64,000 nucleotides of DNA, from assembly GCA_034430155.1 (NCBI GenBank), contig DAOUET010000135.1:19946-83945 (forward strand). The letters run 5' to 3'. Positions 62,307 to 64,000 of the stretch are shown one piece after another (the stretch's first letter is position 1; the number at the start of each line of letters is the position of its first letter). The translations under genes were made by a program, and so were the position numbers. The DNA comes from DAOUET01 sp034430155 (GTDB taxonomy: Bacteria > Chloroflexota > Anaerolineae > Anaerolineales > UBA4823). The notes under the pieces were generated by a model that had not been told where the DNA came from, did no database searches, and was given only the letters and a program-made list of their open reading frames with translations.

Positions 62307-63008
62307 CTAAGGTTCTGGCGTCGGATTTAGGAAAATGACTTCAGAATAACTCCCAATTTCCATCAACAGGCGCGAGAGATAATTTTCCGCGTTTTGCTGT
62401 GCCAACTTTAGAATTCCATCTTCCAGGGCCGCATCTTCGATTGATTTCTCCGCCGCGCGCCGAGCTGTAGTTTCCAGGTTGATATCCCCTTTAGTTAGTG
62501 CTCCCGTATCGCGATTGTAGATATAGGATTTATCATTGTCTAACGTGGTGATGAAAATTCCAGGATCGGGCAGTTTAACGTAAAGGATATTATTCTGAAC
62601 ACGTAAGTCTGCAGGAGCAAGCTTTTCCAGATCGACGCCGGCCACCACGATTCCATGAGCTACTAAAAGCAGCCGGTCACCAAATAAAAATCCAAAGGTT
62701 CCCTGACCGCTTTCAGCGGTGATGACCCTTTCCACTGAGTATTGAATAGTTTCCAGACGAGCCAGCGAGCGTACCTGATGTACGATCGCAACTGGATCAA
62801 TGAAGACCGTCGGCGTCGGTTTTAATACTTGGGCCACCTGGGTACCGAGAGCATTTGAGAGATCTGATACCGGTTGCACCACTTGTTGGGCTTGTTTTAC
62901 ACTCTGACGAACAACAGAGACAATCGCATAGGCTGACAAGCCGATAATCAATAAAATACCAATGGTAAGAATCCAGGATCGCAAATTCTTGTCTTTGAAA
63001 TATTCCAT
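62307..63008 (-). CDS. DUF4230-type membrane protein
   Basis: A 233-residue protein with one N-terminal membrane helix (about 12-35, SWILTIGILLIIGLSAYAIV) and an extracytoplasmic DUF4230-like domain: ARLETIQYSVERVITAESGQ, LLLVAHGIVVAGVDLEKL, ILYVKLPDPGIFITTLDNDK. Proteins of this family have no known function. It is convergent with lplA and separated from the MITE copy 3 by about 15 bases. Confidence 0.8.
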   Translation of the reverse strand: MEYFKDKNLRSWILTIGILLIIGLSAYAIVSVVRQSVKQAQQVVQPVSDLSNALGTQVAQVLKPTPTVFIDPVAIVHQVRSLARLETIQYSVERVITAESGQGTFGFLFGDRLLLVAHGIVVAGVDLEKLAPADLRVQNNILYVKLPDPGIFITTLDNDKSYIYNRDTGALTKGDINLETTARRAAEKSIEDAALEDGILKLAQQNAENYLSRLLMEIGSYSEVIFLNPTPEP

Positions 63009-63023
63009 AATTTGATTATACTA

Positions 63024-63115
63024 GAAGTTACACGGTTCAGGGGAAAATTGGGGGTGTTTGGGCGGGCGTTGCCCGCCCAAACACCCCCATCCTCCCAACA
63101 ACTGCGTAAGTCCTA
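63024..63115 (+). repeat. MITE-like palindromic repeat, copy 3
   Basis: Same structure and orientation as copy 1: the ends are GAAGTTACACGG and AACTGCGTAAGTCC, and GGGTGTTTGGGCGGGC pairs with its complement across GTT. Direct repeats TATACTA flank it at 63017-63023 and 63116-63122. It lies between two divergent genes. Confidence 0.85.
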
Positions 63116-63236
63116 TATACTATACTCCTGAAACTCAATTTAGGTTTGAGATTTTCATTTGAGCGATAATAATCGCTTGCTCGAATTACGAACAAACCAA
63201 GGTAAACACCCAAGAACTGATCCCATTCAAATTCTG

Positions 63237-63521
63237 ATGACCGTCGGCTTGTTGATCATTCAACTTCACCTTTCAGGTTGCTCCTCACTAAAAGAGAAAC
63301 GCCACCGTCTTAAACCCTTGATAATTCGCTTGCATAAAGAATTTAACATTTCGGTTGCCGAGGTTGATCACCAAGACTTCTGGCAAGATTCCACCCTGGC
63401 TTGTGCCATGGTAAGTAGTGATCATAGTCAGACTCAACGCAGCCTTCAGAAGATAAGCCGCTGGATCGAAGCCAACTGGCCAGATGCCACCCTGACGTCA
63501 GAACACCTAGAAATCTTATAA
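63237..63521 (+). CDS. DUF503 (YlxP-like) protein
   Basis: A 94-residue protein with the DUF503 pattern: LIIQLHLSGCSSLKEKRHRL, LHKEFNISVAEVDHQDFWQD, STLACAMVSSD. Such proteins often lie near rbfA and infB and may act in ribosome maturation; that context is not in this window. The ATG at 63237 is chosen because DUF503 proteins begin at this Met; the frame runs back to 63159 without support. Confidence 0.85.
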   Translation: MTVGLLIIQLHLSGCSSLKEKRHRLKPLIIRLHKEFNISVAEVDHQDFWQDSTLACAMVSSDHSQTQRSLQKISRWIEANWPDATLTSEHLEIL

Positions 63522-63638
63522 AGGAGCTCTCATTTACGGTTTTTTTATACGAAATGGTTGATTTTTTAGATGATTTCGTCCATAATAAGAGCAACTGTCC
63601 CGTGAAGCAGGTGTTAATAAGATCTAATACCTGGGAAC

Positions 63639-63725
63639 ATGAAAACCACACGTCTGTTTTTCGAATTTGCATTCTGGGTATTTACAGCTGGTTGGCAGAT
63701 GGTAATTGCCAAGTGGAAGGGATAA
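63639..63725 (+). CDS. Very small hydrophobic ORF ahead of a terminator
   Basis: An ATG at 63639 opens 28 codons (MKTTRLFFEFAFWVFTAGWQ and on), basic at the start and hydrophobic after. It has a weak ribosome site. It stops 12 bases before an intrinsic terminator. It might be a small membrane protein, or chance sequence in an sRNA gene; I cannot tell which. Confidence 0.25.
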   Translation: MKTTRLFFEFAFWVFTAGWQMVIAKWKG

Positions 63726-63737
63726 AAGCGTGATTTT

Positions 63738-63772
63738 CGCCATTGAGTAATCAAATCACTCAATGGCGTTTT
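63738..63772 (+). terminator. Intrinsic terminator ahead of the transposase
   Basis: CGCCATTGAGT (63738-63748) pairs with ACTCAATGGCG (63758-63768) across a 9-base loop, then TTTT. It ends a transcript from the small-ORF region. Confidence 0.65.
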
Positions 63773-63926
63773 CCATACTCCCACTGCAATATCTGGAATG
63801 TGGAGTTATATAATAATCATGACTCCACTGCAAAAACGACCAGATGACCTTTGTCCGAATTGAACCCTCCTCAAAATGTGGGGTTTTTAATATAATGTGG
63901 TCATCCTAAGCAGGAGAAGCCTGGCG

Positions 63927-64000
63927 ATGTTCAAAGAGAACCGCAAACACCAACAACCTTACCTGATCAGCAATGTGAACGATTTGCCGGAGAAACAGCG
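63927..64000 (+). mobile_element. Start of a probable IS1182-family transposase, cut by window edge
   Basis: The frame from 63927 reads MFKENRKHQQPYLISNVNDL and continues to the edge. The MFKxNxKxQ start followed by LISNVNDLPEKQR is, from memory, typical of IS1182-family transposase N-termini found in Chloroflexota. Only 24 residues are visible, so the family is provisional. GGAG lies about 10 bases before the ATG. The left inverted repeat is not certain; TGGAGT near 63800 with ACTCCA near 63826 is a candidate. Confidence 0.55.

Overview
The window looks like chromosomal DNA of a Chloroflexota bacterium, most likely Anaerolineae. This is an inference from gene content: a fused NuoCD, a ferredoxin-linked 2-oxoacid oxidoreductase beside PPDK, cyclase/AAA/TPR regulators, GH57 plus GH13 sugar enzymes, and small proteins typical of that phylum. 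Coding density is high and base composition moderate. I saw no rRNA, tRNA or CRISPR array. The only mobile DNA is the start of a probable IS1182-type transposase at the right edge and three copies of a ~90 bp MITE-like palindromic repeat.

Region 1 (1-7.2 kb): a leftward complex I operon (iscX, nuoB, nuoCD fusion, nuoI cut by the edge) is divergent from a SufR-like Fe-S regulator. A 28-bp palindrome and strong promoters lie between them. Then come korDABC (2-oxoacid:ferredoxin oxidoreductase) and a small Cys-rich protein. Region 2 (7.2-15.7 kb): PPDK; a c-di-GMP-I (GEMM) riboswitch with a terminator, leading into a secreted subtilisin-like protease with ten perfect 7-residue repeats; and a large adenylate cyclase/AAA/TPR regulator. 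Region 3 (15.9-20.4 kb): housekeeping genes rplU, rpmA, an L31 protein fused to an RpoA-CTD-like domain, tdk, hpt and a CCA-adding enzyme.

Region 4 (20.8-26.2 kb): a single-domain response regulator faces an operon of two histidine kinases (the first with a zinc ribbon and a GspE/MshEN-like domain), an OmpR-type regulator, a small conserved protein and a CpaF/TadA ATPase with no pilus genes nearby. Region 5 (26.4-31.6 kb): small regulators (double XRE, TPR), GNAT, a V4R protein, a DsbA-like thiol protein, PduO-type cobalamin adenosyltransferase, a zinc-ribbon protein and a decayed VWA/CoxE remnant.

Region 6 (31.7-57.4 kb): an alpha-glucan region with malQ, glgC, GH57, a giant GH13, and a long leftward maltodextrin operon (malE-malF-malG, two GH13 enzymes, a lipoprotein GH57 with a glucodextranase-like C-terminus, and a second solute-binding lipoprotein). 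It is interrupted by a sugar-isomerase-like gene, a LonB-like protease with a UspA protein, a rhodanese and mscL. Together these suggest external starch/glycogen cutting, import, and internal glycogen turnover. Region 7 (57.9-64 kb): DHDPS-family lyase, a membrane-anchored Thr/Pro-rich protein, lipoate ligase, DUF4230 and DUF503 proteins, then the transposase start.

The best candidates for new biology are the iscX-nuo operon facing a SufR-like regulator, the L31/alpha-CTD fusion, the c-di-GMP OFF switch on a repeat-bearing protease, the two-kinase/CpaF operon with a possible c-di-GMP-binding kinase, and the MITE family.
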